Shown: one piece after another, positions 23,640 through 31,793 of the stretch
Position numbering within the stretch: the first letter of the stretch is position 1
Layout of the letters: each line of letters opens with the position of its first letter
Assembly (NCBI GenBank): GCA_023247035.1
Contig: JAHFHG010000008.1
Coordinates: 13,896 to 60,889 of the forward strand
Reading direction: 5' to 3'
Origin: Candidatus Omnitrophota bacterium
GTDB lineage: Bacteria > Omnitrophota > Omnitrophia > Omnitrophales > Aquincolibacteriaceae
Length of the DNA: 46,994 nucleotides
Position numbers and translations under genes: made by a program
Notes under the pieces: generated by a model
What the model saw: only the letters and a program-made list of their open reading frames with translations
The model's database searches: none
Told to the model about the DNA's origin: nothing

Positions 23640-25478
23640 ATGGCGGCGGTCAAACAAAAAGCTATAGTTTCGTCAATCACGGTGCGTTTTGCCGGCGACT
23701 CCGGCGACGGGATGCAGCTCACGGGAGATCAATTTGCGGATACCACGGCCGTGATGGGCAATGATTTTTCCACATTGCCTGACTTTCCCGCAGAAATCAG
23801 AGCTCCTGCCGGAACCTTGCCCGGCGTAAGCAGCTTCCAGATTCAATTTTCCAACTCGATTATTTACACTCCGGGGGATACCGCCGATGTGCTGATCACC
23901 ATGAACCCGGCGGCGTTGAAGGTCAATCTCAATACGATCAAAAAAGGCGGCCTCATTATCGTCAACGAAAATACTTTCAATGAAATGGGCTTAAGGCGCG
24001 CCAACTGGCAGGCTAACCCCCTGACGGACCAAACGCTCAAGGATTTTCAAGTCTTGAAAGTCCCTCTGTCGGATCTCACCAAAAACGCCCTCAAAGACCA
24101 CCCGCTCAAGCTTACGGAAGTGGAGCGCTGTAAAAACTTTTTCGCCCTCGGGATGATGTTCTGGCTTTATGACCGCGAACTGGAGCACACCGTGGATTGG
24201 ATTCAGAAGAAATTCGCCAAGCGTCCGGAGATGGTTGCCGCCAATATTACGGCCCTTAAGGCGGGATACAATTATGCGGATATCGCCGAACTCCTGGCGA
24301 CCCAATACCACGTTGAAAAAACGGGATTGGAGCCGGGCACGTACCGGAAGATCATGGGAAACGAGGCTGCGGCCATCGGCTTTGTGACGGCGGCCACGTT
24401 AGCAGGCAAGACGCTTTTTTACGGTTCTTATCCCATCACACCGGCAAGCTCGATCCTGGAAGGGCTTGCTCACTACAAACATTTTGGAGTCAAGACATTC
24501 CAAGCGGAGGATGAAATTGCGGCGATCGGCGCGGCGATCGGCGCTTCGTTTGGAGGCGCGCTCGGGATGACCGGCACCAGCGGGCCGGGGATGTGCCTCA
24601 AGGCTGAAGCGTTGAACCTGGCTATTATGGCGGAACTGCCGCTTGTCGTGATCGACGTCCAGCGCGCCGGGCCGAGCACGGGGATGCCGACCAAAACGGA
24701 ACAGGCCGATCTCCTGCAGGCTCTTTTTGGACGGAACGGGGAATCCCCGGTGGCCATCGTGGCCCCGAAAACTCCCTCCGATTGTTTTGATATGGCCCTG
24801 GAGGCTGTGCGGATCGCCGTGAAATATATGACGCCTGTGATTTATCTCTCCGAGGGCTATCTGGCCACTGCGGCCGAACCCTGGAAATTGCCTGATTTGG
24901 ATAAGCTTCCCAAAATTGAAATTTCACATCCGAAAGCTGGCGCCGGCGCTTTTTTTCCTTATCAGCGCGATCCCGGGACGCTTGCCCGGCCCTGGGCCAT
25001 TCCCGGTACTCCCGGGCTTGAGCATAGGATCGGCGGGCTTTCAAAGGCAGACCTTACGGGAAATGTCAGTTATGATCCTGAAAATAATCAGAAGATGGTC
25101 AATCTGCGCGCTGAAAAAATCAGGAGAATCGCCAAAGATATCCCGGACCTGGCGGTTCGGGGGCCGGAGTCCGGTAAACTTTTAGTGCTGGGCTGGGGGG
25201 GAACTTACGGGGCGATTTATCAAGCGGTCACGGATTTAACCGCCGAAGGGAAAAAAATTTCGCACGCCCATCTGAATTATTTGAATCCTTTCCCCGGTAA
25301 TATCGAGCGGGTGCTGAAGAGTTTTGAAACAATCCTTATTCCGGAGCTTAATATGGGCCACCTGGCGTTAGTCTTGCGCGGAAAATTTTCCGGGGTGAAA
25401 ATTATAGGCCTGAATAAAGTGGAAGGGCATCCTTTTAAAGTGGCGGAAGTTGTGAAAAAAATTAGAGAGCTTTTATGA
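23640..25478 (+). CDS. korA: 2-oxoacid:ferredoxin oxidoreductase, fused gamma-alpha subunit (KorA type)
   Basis: Part of an enzyme that oxidatively decarboxylates a 2-oxoacid (2-oxoglutarate is likeliest) with CoA and ferredoxin. Residues 1-190 are the gamma domain (FAGDSGDGMQLTGDQFAD); residues 200-612 are the alpha domain with YPITPASSILEGL, FQAEDEIAAIGAAIGASFGG and GTSGPGMCLKAEALNLA. The fused 612-aa form is the common KorA of two-subunit enzymes; no delta ferredoxin subunit is present nearby. It overlaps korB by ATGA. It could run reductively in carbon fixation. Exact substrate is inferred from family. Confidence 0.92.
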   Translation: MAAVKQKAIVSSITVRFAGDSGDGMQLTGDQFADTTAVMGNDFSTLPDFPAEIRAPAGTLPGVSSFQIQFSNSIIYTPGDTADVLITMNPAALKVNLNTIKKGGLIIVNENTFNEMGLRRANWQANPLTDQTLKDFQVLKVPLSDLTKNALKDHPLKLTEVERCKNFFALGMMFWLYDRELEHTVDWIQKKFAKRPEMVAANITALKAGYNYADIAELLATQYHVEKTGLEPGTYRKIMGNEAAAIGFVTAATLAGKTLFYGSYPITPASSILEGLAHYKHFGVKTFQAEDEIAAIGAAIGASFGGALGMTGTSGPGMCLKAEALNLAIMAELPLVVIDVQRAGPSTGMPTKTEQADLLQALFGRNGESPVAIVAPKTPSDCFDMALEAVRIAVKYMTPVIYLSEGYLATAAEPWKLPDLDKLPKIEISHPKAGAGAFFPYQRDPGTLARPWAIPGTPGLEHRIGGLSKADLTGNVSYDPENNQKMVNLRAEKIRRIAKDIPDLAVRGPESGKLLVLGWGGTYGAIYQAVTDLTAEGKKISHAHLNYLNPFPGNIERVLKSFETILIPELNMGHLALVLRGKFSGVKIIGLNKVEGHPFKVAEVVKKIRELL

Positions 25479-26503
25479 GTCCGGCCGAGACGCAATCCCA
25501 ATTACCGTACAACAAAGAGAACTTTGTCTCAGGCCAGGAGGTCCGCTGGTGCCCCGGGTGCGGGGACTACGCTATCCTGGCGACCGCGCAGCGAATGCTT
25601 GCGAAGTTTGATATTCCCAGATCCAATTATGTCTTTGTTTCCGGCATCGGCTGTTCGAGCCGCTTTCCGTATTATATGAATACCTATGGATTTCATACCA
25701 TTCACGGACGGGCGCCGACAATTGCCACCGGGCTCAAATGTGTGAACCCCGATCTGGTGGTTTGGGTGATTACCGGCGACGGGGACGGCTTGAGCATCGG
25801 AGGCAACCACCTCGTCCATTGTATGCGCCGCAACATCGATCTGAATATCCTCCTGGTCAATAATCAAATTTACGGTCTGACCAAAGGGCAGTATTCGCCC
25901 ACTTCGGAAATGGGGAAGATCACCAAATCCACGCCGATGGGCTCCATTGATTATCCGATCAACGCCCTTTGCATTGCCATTGCTTCGGAAGCGACCTTTA
26001 TTGCGCGGACGCTGGACACCGATCCCATGCACATGAGTTATGTGATGGAACGCGCGATGAAGCATAAGGGGGTTTCTTTTGTTGAGATTTATCAGAATTG
26101 CATTATTTTCAATGATAAGGCCTTCGGCCCGGTGACGGGGCGTGAAACCCGTGAGGACCGGATGGTTTATCTCGAAGATGGAAAGCCTCTGGTTTTCGGA
26201 AAACGGAAAGAAAAGGCGGTCCGCTTGAAAGGCCTTCAGCCCGAAGTCGTGGAGCTCAGCGCGGTCAAAGATCCGAGCGAGCTTATGATTCATCATGAAA
26301 AAGACAGCACGCCGCATTATGCTTACCTTCTGACGCAAATGACTTATCCTGAAATGCCCGTTCCCTTCGGAGTTTTTCGCGCCATCGGGAGGCCGACGTA
26401 CGATGAAATGATGGAAAATCAGATCCGTGATTCCGTCAAAAAGCGGGGTAAAGGCACTGTGAAGGATCTCATTTACGGGGCTGAGACCTGGACGGTAACA
26501 TAA
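25475..26503 (+). CDS. korB: 2-oxoacid:ferredoxin oxidoreductase beta subunit (KorB type)
   Basis: Thiamine-diphosphate subunit. Cys26 and Cys29 (WCPGCG), Cys60 (GIGCSSR) and Cys209 (YQNCIIFND) match the four ligands of the single 4Fe-4S cluster in two-subunit enzymes; the TPP motif is GDGDGLSIGGNH (101-112) ending at NN (129-130). The 342-residue length is slightly above usual, owing to a C-terminal tail. No extra ferredoxin-type cluster domain is present. It is coupled to korA by an ATGA overlap and followed after 28 bp by the zinc-ribbon/CBS gene. Confidence 0.93.
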   Translation: MSPAETQSQLPYNKENFVSGQEVRWCPGCGDYAILATAQRMLAKFDIPRSNYVFVSGIGCSSRFPYYMNTYGFHTIHGRAPTIATGLKCVNPDLVVWVITGDGDGLSIGGNHLVHCMRRNIDLNILLVNNQIYGLTKGQYSPTSEMGKITKSTPMGSIDYPINALCIAIASEATFIARTLDTDPMHMSYVMERAMKHKGVSFVEIYQNCIIFNDKAFGPVTGRETREDRMVYLEDGKPLVFGKRKEKAVRLKGLQPEVVELSAVKDPSELMIHHEKDSTPHYAYLLTQMTYPEMPVPFGVFRAIGRPTYDEMMENQIRDSVKKRGKGTVKDLIYGAETWTVT

Positions 26504-26531
26504 GGCTCTAGAGAAAGTTCGAGGATCAAAC

Positions 26532-27062
26532 ATGAAAATAAAATGTCCTTCCTGCGGGTTTGAGAATATTCAGGGCGAAGACCGCTGCGACCAGTGCCTG
26601 CATTCCTTGATGCAGCGCGATATTCCTCTGCCCAAGAAAAACGACGCCCTTCAGCGCGTCATGATGACGGCGCCGATCTCGGACCTCTTGACGGGAAAAG
26701 ACCTGCTCGTTGCCAGCACGGCCGATACCCTTCAGAAGATCGTTAAAATATTTCAGGGAAAAAACAAAAACTGCGTTTTGATTTATAAAAAGAAAAAACT
26801 CGTAGGAATTTTGAGCCAGCGCGATATTTTGCTCCGGGTTGCAGGCAAATATAAGGACCTTTCCAAAGTCAAAGTGGAACAGGTCATGACTCCCAATCCG
26901 GAATACGTGCGAGGGGACGATCCCATTGCCTATGCCGTCAATAAGATGGCCATCGGAGGCTACCGGCACGTGCCCGTTCTGGCGGCAGACGGAACGCCGC
27001 TGAGTATTGTTTTAATTAAAGATGTTCTCGCTTATTTGGCCCGCCGCGAAAAAAACCGCTAA
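26532..27062 (+). CDS. Zinc-ribbon plus CBS-pair protein downstream of korAB
   Basis: A 176-aa soluble protein. Residues 5-23 form a zinc ribbon (CPSC, then CDQC); residues about 45-105 and 112-172 are two CBS domains (LVGILSQRDILLRVAG; VNKMAIGGYRHVPVLAADG). Such combinations are widespread but functionally uncharacterised. It lies 28 bp after korB on the same strand, so it probably belongs to the same operon, bracketing the oxidoreductase with the CBS gene at 23154. The ribbon could provide a protein-protein or nucleic-acid contact; this is not shown. Confidence 0.82.
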   Translation: MKIKCPSCGFENIQGEDRCDQCLHSLMQRDIPLPKKNDALQRVMMTAPISDLLTGKDLLVASTADTLQKIVKIFQGKNKNCVLIYKKKKLVGILSQRDILLRVAGKYKDLSKVKVEQVMTPNPEYVRGDDPIAYAVNKMAIGGYRHVPVLAADGTPLSIVLIKDVLAYLARREKNR

Positions 27063-27082
27063 AGCCTGACTGGCTTGCCTTC

Positions 27083-27101
27083 GAATCAAAGATTCATTTT
27101 T
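27083..27101 (+). terminator. Weak terminator-like hairpin after the korAB unit
   Basis: GAATC-AAA-GATTC (27083-27095) is followed by ATTTTT. A second small stem, AAGCC-N5-GGCTT, lies just after the stop codon (27062-27076). Both stems have only 5 bp, so termination is doubtful. Confidence 0.3.
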
Positions 27102-27142
27102 CCTCCAGAATTTTTTTGGCGATAAGGAGAAGTATCAAAACG

Positions 27143-28975
27143 ATGACGATCCAAAAACGCAGAAAAGACATCCGCAACGTCGCCATTATCGCGCACGTCG
27201 ATCACGGGAAAACGACGCTTGTGGACGCGCTTTTAAAACAAACGGGCGCCTACGAATTCAAAGAAGGCGAATCGACGATTATGGATTCAAACCCTCTTGA
27301 GAAAGAACGGGGGATTACGATTTTTTCCAAGAATGCCTCCTGCCGCTATAAAGACGTGCAAATCAACATTGTGGATACGCCCGGCCACGCGGATTTCGGG
27401 AGCGAGGTGGAACGCATTCTCAAAATGGTCGACGGCGTGCTCCTTCTCGTGGATGCCTTTGAAGGGCCGAAGCCGCAGACCAAGTTTGTTTTGAAAAAGT
27501 CTCTGGAACTCCACCTCAAACCGATCCTTGTGGTCAACAAAATCGACCGCCCCAATTCCAGGCCGCACGAAGTCGTGAATATGACCTTTGATCTCTTTTG
27601 TGATCTCAACGCGACCGACGAACAGCTTGATTTTCCGATTGTGTTTGCCTCGGGAAGAGAGGGAATCGCCACGCTTGATCTCGAAGAACCCGGCCGGGAC
27701 ATGAAGCCGCTTTTGGAAACCATCCTCCACCGTGTCCTGCCTCCGGTTGCGGATTCTGACCTCGCTTTTCAAATGCTGGTCACCATTCTGGATTATGATT
27801 CTTTTGTCGGGCGGATCGCAACCGGCCGGATTTCCCACGGCAGGATAAAATTAAACGATTTTATTGCGTTAGTGAAAAGAGACGGCAGTATTGAGAAGGG
27901 CCGGGTGACGAAACTCCTGAAATATCAAGGCCTCAAGCGCGTCGAGGTTCAGGAGGCGGAGGCGGGCGATATTGTCTCCCTCGCGGGAATGGAAAATGTC
28001 AAAGTGGGAGAAACGTTGTGCTCGGCTGAAAATCCCAAGCCCCTTCCCACCCTCAAAATCGATGAGCCTACGATCTCGATGAATTTTTCTCATAATACCA
28101 GTCCTCTTTGCGGCCGGGACGGGGGAAGATTCCTGACCTCGCGCCACATCCGCGAAAGGCTCGCGCATGAGGCGATGATGAATGTGGGCATCAAGGTCGA
28201 GGAAGTCGAAGGAGGCGAACGCTTTAAGGTTTCGGGACGCGGGGAGCTTCATTTATCGATTCTTATTGAGACGATGCGCCGGGAGGGATACGAACTTGAA
28301 GTCTCGCGCCCGGAAGTCATTTTAAAGGAAGTGGGAGGAGAGATTTTGGAGCCGGTAGAGGAATTGGTGATTGAAGTAGTGCCTGAATATCAGGGCGTGG
28401 TGATCCAGACTTTGGGCCAGCGCCGCGCGGAAATGAAAAAGATGCTGACCACCTCGGCCGGGGCCGTTCAAATGGAATTTTTGATTGCCTCCCGCGCCTT
28501 AATGGGATTCCGCAACGAATTTTTGACCCTCACGCGCGGCACCGGCATTATGTACCAGAATTTTTTTGAATACCAGAAATTCAAGGGAGAGATTCCCCGC
28601 CGCCAAAGCGGTGTCCTCATTTCACAGTCCACAGGCAACGCCGTAGCCTACGCGCTTTGGGGGCTTCAAGAGCGGGGCGAAATTTTCATTAAGCCGGGTG
28701 ACGATGTCTATGAGGGAATGATTGCCGGGGTGAATAATAAAGGCCACGATCTTGTGGTCAATACGATCCGCGAAAAAAAACTGACGAATATGCGAGCTTC
28801 CGGTTCCGACGAAGCCATTCAGCTCATAACGCCCCGCCCGATGACGCTCGAATTTGCGCTGGAATTTATCGAGGATGACGAGCTGGTGGAGATTACTCCT
28901 AAGAATATTCGGCTAAGAAAACGGTATCTTACGGAAAATGCGCGCAAGACCCAGACGCGCCAGCAAAGAGATTGA
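27143..28975 (+). CDS. typA: Translational GTPase TypA/BipA
   Basis: Ribosome-associated GTPase needed in many bacteria for ribosome assembly or stress adaptation. With ATG at 27143 it has 610 aa: G1 AHVDHGKT (17-24), G2 region ERGITI, G3 DTPGHADF (about 73-80), G4 NKID (about 127-130), domain II, two EF-G-like domains, and the BipA-specific C-terminus (FKGEIPRRQSGVLIS; LTNMRASGSDEA). AAGGAG lies 13 nt before the ATG, rather far; an upstream in-frame TTG at 27116 would add nine residues. It stands alone between the korAB unit and a convergent FecR gene. Confidence 0.96.
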   Translation: MTIQKRRKDIRNVAIIAHVDHGKTTLVDALLKQTGAYEFKEGESTIMDSNPLEKERGITIFSKNASCRYKDVQINIVDTPGHADFGSEVERILKMVDGVLLLVDAFEGPKPQTKFVLKKSLELHLKPILVVNKIDRPNSRPHEVVNMTFDLFCDLNATDEQLDFPIVFASGREGIATLDLEEPGRDMKPLLETILHRVLPPVADSDLAFQMLVTILDYDSFVGRIATGRISHGRIKLNDFIALVKRDGSIEKGRVTKLLKYQGLKRVEVQEAEAGDIVSLAGMENVKVGETLCSAENPKPLPTLKIDEPTISMNFSHNTSPLCGRDGGRFLTSRHIRERLAHEAMMNVGIKVEEVEGGERFKVSGRGELHLSILIETMRREGYELEVSRPEVILKEVGGEILEPVEELVIEVVPEYQGVVIQTLGQRRAEMKKMLTTSAGAVQMEFLIASRALMGFRNEFLTLTRGTGIMYQNFFEYQKFKGEIPRRQSGVLISQSTGNAVAYALWGLQERGEIFIKPGDDVYEGMIAGVNNKGHDLVVNTIREKKLTNMRASGSDEAIQLITPRPMTLEFALEFIEDDELVEITPKNIRLRKRYLTENARKTQTRQQRD

Positions 28976-29003
28976 TCGTCGAATCGATCAGACGCGCCTG
29001 CTA
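28952..29003. repeat. Hairpin and direct repeats between typA and the FecR gene
   Basis: The typA stop lies in a hairpin TGATCG-N6-CGATCA (28973-28990). It is bracketed by two copies of CAGACGCGCC (28952-28961 and 28989-28998) whose following bases also largely agree. No T-run follows on either strand, so it is a poor classical terminator between these convergent genes. Confidence 0.4.
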
Positions 29004-29795
29004 ACAGCCGCTGTGGGTATCGCAAGTGCTTACGACCATCGTCGTAGCGCTGGACGAAGTCGCGGTAGGATTGCTTTGGCCGGTTGACGCGCCGCCCGGA
29101 TCAAAGGTTGGGCTGGTATACTGCCCGGTGATTTGAATCTCCTGTTCCGTGAGTCCGAAGCCGCTTACCGTATTGGTGCGGGATTTCTCGACAAGTTTTT
29201 CAACGGGGCTCACAACCTGCTTGCCTTGTTCCATTTGAGCCTCTTGGCCTTTGGCGATACTGGCGGGCTGGCCGCGTTCGTTTTCCGCTTTGACGACGCC
29301 CTGGATCACATTGACATCCGTAGCCTTTTCCGTCACGCGCACTTCTTCCTCGGTTCCGCGCACGCTGACGACGCTCGTCGGGGTGATGACCACGAAATCA
29401 GAGGCCGTATCGGCCGTGCGGTTGACTTTGGCCCTGACGGCCCCGATTTTTACGGCAAGATCGGTATGAATCGCAGCTTCATCTTTAAAGAAACGGTCAA
29501 TCGTGAATTGGGTTAAGGGTTTTACCGTGACGACGCTGTTGTCTTCGAACTTCAGGATCAGTTTTGAATCAAAACCGGTAGAGATTTGATCTCCTGCTGA
29601 GAGTTTCATTCCCGCGGTGGCGGCCGCCCAATCCGCCTTTCCTTGTTTGACCTCCACATCGCCCTCAAGTTGATCGACCACAACGTCCAGGGCGTAGAGT
29701 GCGGCAATCGACGAAGCGCCTAGGATAAGGATAACCAGAATGAGTACAAGATTCGCCCGCCCTACTCTCATAGCCTGCCGCCTTTCTTTATTCAT
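29001..29795 (-). CDS. FecR-domain periplasmic protein
   Basis: A 264-aa protein with a membrane anchor or signal at about residues 14-36, then a FecR-type domain (about 40-165): VDQLEGDVEVKQG, AGDQISTGFDSKLILKFEDN, and TPTSVVSVRGTEEEV. This pattern is shared by FecR-like proteins of cyclase/CHASE2 gene clusters, rather than iron-siderophore FecR with its sigma factor. The tail is Ser/Thr-rich and ends CDTHSGC with two cysteines. It starts 8 bp inside the preceding periplasmic gene; the in-frame ATG at 29771 is an alternative start. It is last of a three-gene minus-strand operon. The role is unknown; a wall-near scaffold or sensor is possible. Confidence 0.85.
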   Translation of the reverse strand: MNKERRQAMRVGRANLVLILVILILGASSIAALYALDVVVDQLEGDVEVKQGKADWAAATAGMKLSAGDQISTGFDSKLILKFEDNSVVTVKPLTQFTIDRFFKDEAAIHTDLAVKIGAVRAKVNRTADTASDFVVITPTSVVSVRGTEEEVRVTEKATDVNVIQGVVKAENERGQPASIAKGQEAQMEQGKQVVSPVEKLVEKSRTNTVSGFGLTEQEIQITGQYTSPTFDPGGASTGQSNPTATSSSATTMVVSTCDTHSGC

Positions 29796-30306
29796 CGGAC
29801 CGGTATTCCGACATTTTTGAAACGGTGCTGATCAGCTCCGCGCCTGAAACGACGGAGCGAATGTCCTCATCTTTCATAAGTTTCAGGAAGACCGCTTCCT
29901 TCAGGGCGTAGCGCTGAAAAAAATAACGGCTTAAAAAATTTTCATTCCAGGGGCGCGCCAGCCGAAGCGTGATCCCTCCACGAATGCCGAGAGTCTTAAT
30001 GGCCATTTCCGCAAGCTCACCTTTTTGAATGACCTGATCGGCTTTTTTAACCGCAAGACGTTTTGACAAAATACCCTGCTGCCGGAGAAAGTCTCTCTGG
30101 GATTCAAAATCGGAGCGCTTGGTTTCTTGATTCAAAAAATGAGTGACGATGGAAACCGCGTCGCCAAAATTGGCAACGGGCTGGTCGGCAAGCCTGCGCA
30201 AAAAAGCCGTATCCGCGTGAAGGGGAACAGGGAAGGGGAAAAGTAAAAGGAAAAAGAATGCGAATAGAGCTTGGCGCGGTGGGGAAAGTTTTTTCAAAAG
30301 GCCCAT
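29788..30306 (-). CDS. Uncharacterised secreted protein
   Basis: No family recognised. The 172-aa product has a clear Sec signal (about residues 1-31, hydrophobic core ALFAFFFLLLFPFPVPL, likely cleavage after LHA) and then a mainly helical mature part with no cysteines or membrane segments. It overlaps the barrel gene upstream by 13 bp and the FecR gene downstream by 8 bp, so all three are surely co-translated and probably act together in the periplasm. Confidence 0.75.
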   Translation of the reverse strand: MGLLKKLSPPRQALFAFFFLLLFPFPVPLHADTAFLRRLADQPVANFGDAVSIVTHFLNQETKRSDFESQRDFLRQQGILSKRLAVKKADQVIQKGELAEMAIKTLGIRGGITLRLARPWNENFLSRYFFQRYALKEAVFLKLMKDEDIRSVVSGAELISTVSKMSEYRSDE

Positions 30307-31715
30307 GTGAGGCTCGAAGAAAGAAACCGTTCGTGTTCCCGGTCAGGATAAAAGGCGTCGCCCGGTTTGAAATTGGCCCATTGAAAGGACCAGTTGAGGT
30401 CGGAAGTCACGCGCCAGGTTAAGAAAACGTCCCATTCCATTCCGACCTCCTTCAGAACTCGGCTGCCGCGCCTATCGGATATTCCGCCTCCCGGCTTGGA
30501 TTTGCGGAAAATATAGTAATCCGTTCCCAGAGTCATTTCCCTGAGACCGGCCCAAAGGGTGTTTTTAACCCGGCTCGGGGAAATGGGCTCCAAAGGTTTG
30601 AGGGTCATACCGATTCTGTAGACGTTAATATTAGAGAGCCTCACGTTCAAGGCATAACCGCCGTTTGTAAAGTGGCCGAAATAAAGAAAATTTTTATCCC
30701 GTCCGGCGGTATTTCCATTCGTGGTGTTTGTCACACTGATTCTATCCGCGTCGCCGCTCCCGCGGGCAAACTGGATTTTTGCGACGGGATGCGTGACAAA
30801 AAGAAAGTAATATTCCAATCCTGTATCGACGGCCCAGGACTTCACGCGGGCCGCATCAATGGAATTCGAAAGCCGGCTTTTGCCGCGTTCCCAAATCCAT
30901 TCGTTAAAGTAACGCAGGTTGGGAATGAAAAATTCACCCCGCGAGCCCGCCCCGAGATAATAAGAATCATAATCGAAATCAGCGGAATTCGAAATGGGGG
31001 TTTCGTCGGACCGGTCGATGGTCCGCATATAATAAAAATAAGGAATGTGTTTGGACATTTTTAAATACTGCACCTCAGTTCCGAAAAAATGCCGGTTATA
31101 GTGCTTGTTAAAGCCCGGGGCGCTGGCATCGATATTGTGTTCGTGAGGCAGAGTTTTGGAATAAAAGGCTTTTAGCGAAATAAAATTCAAGTCCGCTTCA
31201 AGATCCGCGCCGTCGTGGATATCGGCATAAGTAATGCCGCGTCCGAGGGAATTAAAGCGCCGGCCGATCCGGGTCTTGAGACGGCCAAAATCACTGGAGA
31301 GATAAAGCATGTCCACGTGCGGCCCGTCATTGTCGCTGTTGCCCTTGTGCTCGTGCTGGGTGGCGTTTTTCGCGCGAAAATAAATAAAATGTTCCTTGCC
31401 CAAAAATTTGGGAAGGTCCTTGGGAATCCGGACGCCTCCCTTGAGCCAGAGCCGGATGTCTTCACGAAAGGCGTATTTGGGGCTTGCATTGACGTCATTC
31501 TGAGGGTCTGTGAAAGTTTCCGTCAGCCAGCCGCCCCAGTCAAAGGCGAACAATCGATGGTAAAGGCGCGGAGGCGCTTCCGTGAGGCGAAGGCTTTCGA
31601 TCCGCTCGAGGAGTTCGCGCTTGCGTTCTTCAGGGCTTTGCGCGTACAGGGGAGAAAAAAAATAGATCAGAAGAAAGGAAATCGCGGCGGCCGTTAAAAG
31701 GCTATATCTTTTCAT
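30294..31715 (-). CDS. Outer-membrane beta-barrel (alginate-export-like)
   Basis: A 473-aa protein with a signal peptide (1-25, ends LYAQS), a short helical segment (about 28-45, EERKRELLERIESLRL), and then many alternating amphipathic strands ending in WAF, the aromatic C-terminal residue expected of outer-membrane barrels. The pattern is close to the AlgE-type alginate export domain (FIYFRAKNATQHEHKG; RIGRRFNSLGRGITYADIHD). Such barrels often carry acidic polysaccharides or act as general porins. It is the first gene of the operon with the secreted and FecR proteins; 78 bp separate it from the divergent cyclase gene. Confidence 0.8.
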   Translation of the reverse strand: MKRYSLLTAAAISFLLIYFFSPLYAQSPEERKRELLERIESLRLTEAPPRLYHRLFAFDWGGWLTETFTDPQNDVNASPKYAFREDIRLWLKGGVRIPKDLPKFLGKEHFIYFRAKNATQHEHKGNSDNDGPHVDMLYLSSDFGRLKTRIGRRFNSLGRGITYADIHDGADLEADLNFISLKAFYSKTLPHEHNIDASAPGFNKHYNRHFFGTEVQYLKMSKHIPYFYYMRTIDRSDETPISNSADFDYDSYYLGAGSRGEFFIPNLRYFNEWIWERGKSRLSNSIDAARVKSWAVDTGLEYYFLFVTHPVAKIQFARGSGDADRISVTNTTNGNTAGRDKNFLYFGHFTNGGYALNVRLSNINVYRIGMTLKPLEPISPSRVKNTLWAGLREMTLGTDYYIFRKSKPGGGISDRRGSRVLKEVGMEWDVFLTWRVTSDLNWSFQWANFKPGDAFYPDREHERFLSSSLTWAF

Positions 31716-31793
31716 TAAGGGAGCCGATGAATATTTTATAAAACCCTTACCCGCTTAATTAAAATGAGTGTTTAAGATCAAAAGGTTTCCTTA

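Noticed and set aside
25529-26533. Long open frame (334 codons) on the minus strand opposite korB
   Set aside because: KorB has all its cofactor motifs on the plus strand; the antisense frame is a shadow with His/Arg-rich composition and no family resemblance.
31215-31697. Open frame of 160 codons on the plus strand across the outer-membrane barrel gene
   Set aside because: The minus-strand barrel has a signal peptide and a C-terminal Phe; the plus frame has no start signal and no domain.
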